A stretch of 64,000 nucleotides of DNA, taken from positions 4,209,501 through 4,273,500 of the forward strand of contig JAQSEB010000010.1 in assembly GCA_030063045.1 (NCBI GenBank), read 5' to 3'. Both the position numbers and the translations under genes were made by a program. Positions 62,807 to 64,000 of this stretch are shown in pieces (positions within the stretch are counted from its first letter, which is position 1; the number at the start of each line of letters is the position of its first letter). The stretch is from Pratylenchus scribneri (lineage: Eukaryota; Nematoda; Chromadorea; Rhabditida; Pratylenchidae). The notes below the pieces were generated by a model. The model ran no database searches, was not told the DNA's origin, and was given only the letters and a program-made list of their open reading frames with translations.

Positions 62807-64000
62807 ATGTCTGCTAAAAAGAATTCTACTGGGCGTCAAAGTAATTTGTTCGCCTTTTTCCAAAAAACTCCAAAAAGTGAAGAACCTTCGAATTCGAAAG
62901 TTGATAAAGTAAGTGTTGATAATTGATGAATTTCGAATATTTTAAAATTCAGATTGACGATGAACAGGAAAATATGCCGGATGATGATGGAATATCAAAA
63001 TCACCACAAAGGAGCACAAATTCAACGCCATTAACAAAAAGAGGAGGAACAATTCAAATGGAAAATAAATTGGAAAACACTCCCACCGCTCGAACTGGAT
63101 CAATAATTATTGAATCGGACGATGAAGAAGAAAGCAATTTGATTGGATTCCTGAGTTGTGCTGCATCATCTTCATCTGCACCTCCAACAAAACGACGTCG
63201 AGTTATTGTGTCTTCCGATTCTGATGATGACGGAAATTTGAAAAAAATCAAAGACAAAAATGAAACTCCAATTCGAAGCAAAAAAAGGAAGGAAGAGGAA
63301 AAGGAGATTGTTCGAAATGAAAATGAGGATATGAAAATGGAATTGGACGAATGTGGACCAAAATCAAAGGAAAAAGTGAAACCGAAGAAAACATTTGATG
63401 CAAAAGCAGGAAAATCTTTTGAAGTCAGCGAATCGACGACATCCTTCATCAATTCATTCGTATATTTTATTCATTTCAAATAAATTATTAATTTGTTTGA
63501 TTATTTTCAGAGTTTTGCAGAAAATGTGGAAGAAAATAATCCAAATCAAAATGAAGGGAAAATGACCAAAAAATTGAGCAAAATGAAATTGGCAAAAATT
63601 GATGATGAAGAACATTTTCCCCATTTGGATTATCCGCATTTGAAGCCGGAAAATATTAAGGATGCAAATGGCCGACGACCAACAGATCCAAATTACGATC
63701 CAAAAACATTGTACATTCCTAGTGATTTTTTGAAATCCCAAACTCCAGGTATTTTCTTAATTATTCATTTCATTAAAATTTGTTATTTTCAGCCCATCAA
63801 CAATGGTGGAAAATGAAGGCAAAATATTTTGACACAGTTCTCTTTTTTAAAGGTAAATTATATGGGTTGGAATATTTAATCAATTAATATTCTTTTAGTT
63901 GGAAAATTCTACGAACTTTTTCATATGGATGCGGTCATTGGGGTGGAAAATTTGGGATTGGCCTATATGAGGGTTGGAAAATGAACTTTAATATTTAAAT
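62807..64000 (+). CDS. msh-6: MSH6 DNA mismatch repair protein (5' part; continues past the window)
   Basis: The 5' part of the MutS-homologue that pairs with MSH2 to recognise base mismatches in the nucleus. It starts [20 protein letters not shown], where QSNLFAFF is a PCNA-interacting (PIP) box (Q-x-x-L-x-x-F-F). A long acidic, serine- and lysine-rich linker follows ([32 protein letters not shown]). Conserved mismatch-domain sequence then begins: [58 protein letters not shown]. No PWWP domain is seen between the PIP box and the core, unlike vertebrates. The last visible exon ends near GLAYMR with a GTTGGA donor at about 63973. The core, including lever and ATPase domains, lies beyond the window. 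Confidence 0.93.

Overview
The window is nuclear DNA from a nematode. The evidence is AT-rich sequence with very short introns (mostly about 35-60 nt, GT-AG, usually with a T-rich acceptor ending in TTTAG or TTTCAG), compact multi-exon genes, and animal proteins whose closest remembered relatives are nematode ones: a VHA-17-type V-ATPase e subunit, an LTD-1-type LIM/transglutaminase-like protein, and a TPI that closely resembles the Caenorhabditis enzyme. The genus cannot be fixed from the sequence. A clade IV worm would fit, but that is only an impression. No virus, CRISPR array or complete transposon was seen, and no tRNA was recognised by eye.

Layout. 0-5.6 kb: an FMRFamide-receptor-like GPCR (-) whose roughly 3.3 kb intron appears to hold a whole ATAD5/ELG1 gene on the same strand. 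5.6-7.8 kb: no supported gene. 7.8-10.1 kb: a RASGEF1-type Ras exchange factor (-). 10.1-15 kb: gene-poor DNA with simple repeats and one exon-like island. 15-16.5 kb: an unrecognised multi-exon gene (+). 18.6-23.2 kb: DIS3L2 (+) and REXO4 (-), converging. 23.7-25.3 kb: an SLC10-family transporter (+). 25.7-30.1 kb: SNAPC4 (-) downstream of the V-ATPase e subunit (-). 30.9-31.3 kb: RNASEK (+). 31.4-33.2 kb: mitochondrial tyrosyl-tRNA synthetase (-). 34.2-37.8 kb: V-ATPase a subunit (+). 38.4-43.9 kb: ERMP1 and LUC7L (-). 44.5-46.6 kb: RAD17 (+). 47.3-49.1 kb: a PLPPR-like protein (+). 49.2-52.4 kb: SMNDC1 and USP39 (-). 53.0-56.2 kb: TPI and CWC27 (+). 56.3-59.5 kb: LTD-1-like (-). 59.5-62.8 kb: gene-poor DNA with two long poly-G tracts. 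62.8 kb to the end: the 5' part of MSH6 (+).

Themes. Three V0-sector genes of the V-ATPase (e, RNASEK, a) lie within 8 kb. Four pre-mRNA splicing factors (LUC7L, SMNDC1, USP39, CWC27) lie within 14 kb. USP39 and SMNDC1 look like an operon, with 144 bp between them and a splice acceptor just before the downstream ATG. RAD17 has lost key residues in both the Walker A and Walker B motifs. A short repeat, GTTTTAGCGCCA, occurs five times in the divergent USP39/TPI promoter region. No wholly new multi-gene system was recognised. The most novel items are the same-strand nested gene, the degenerate RAD17 ATPase site, the repeat block, and the orphan gene at 15-16.5 kb. Exon boundaries were worked out by eye and may be off by a few bases.
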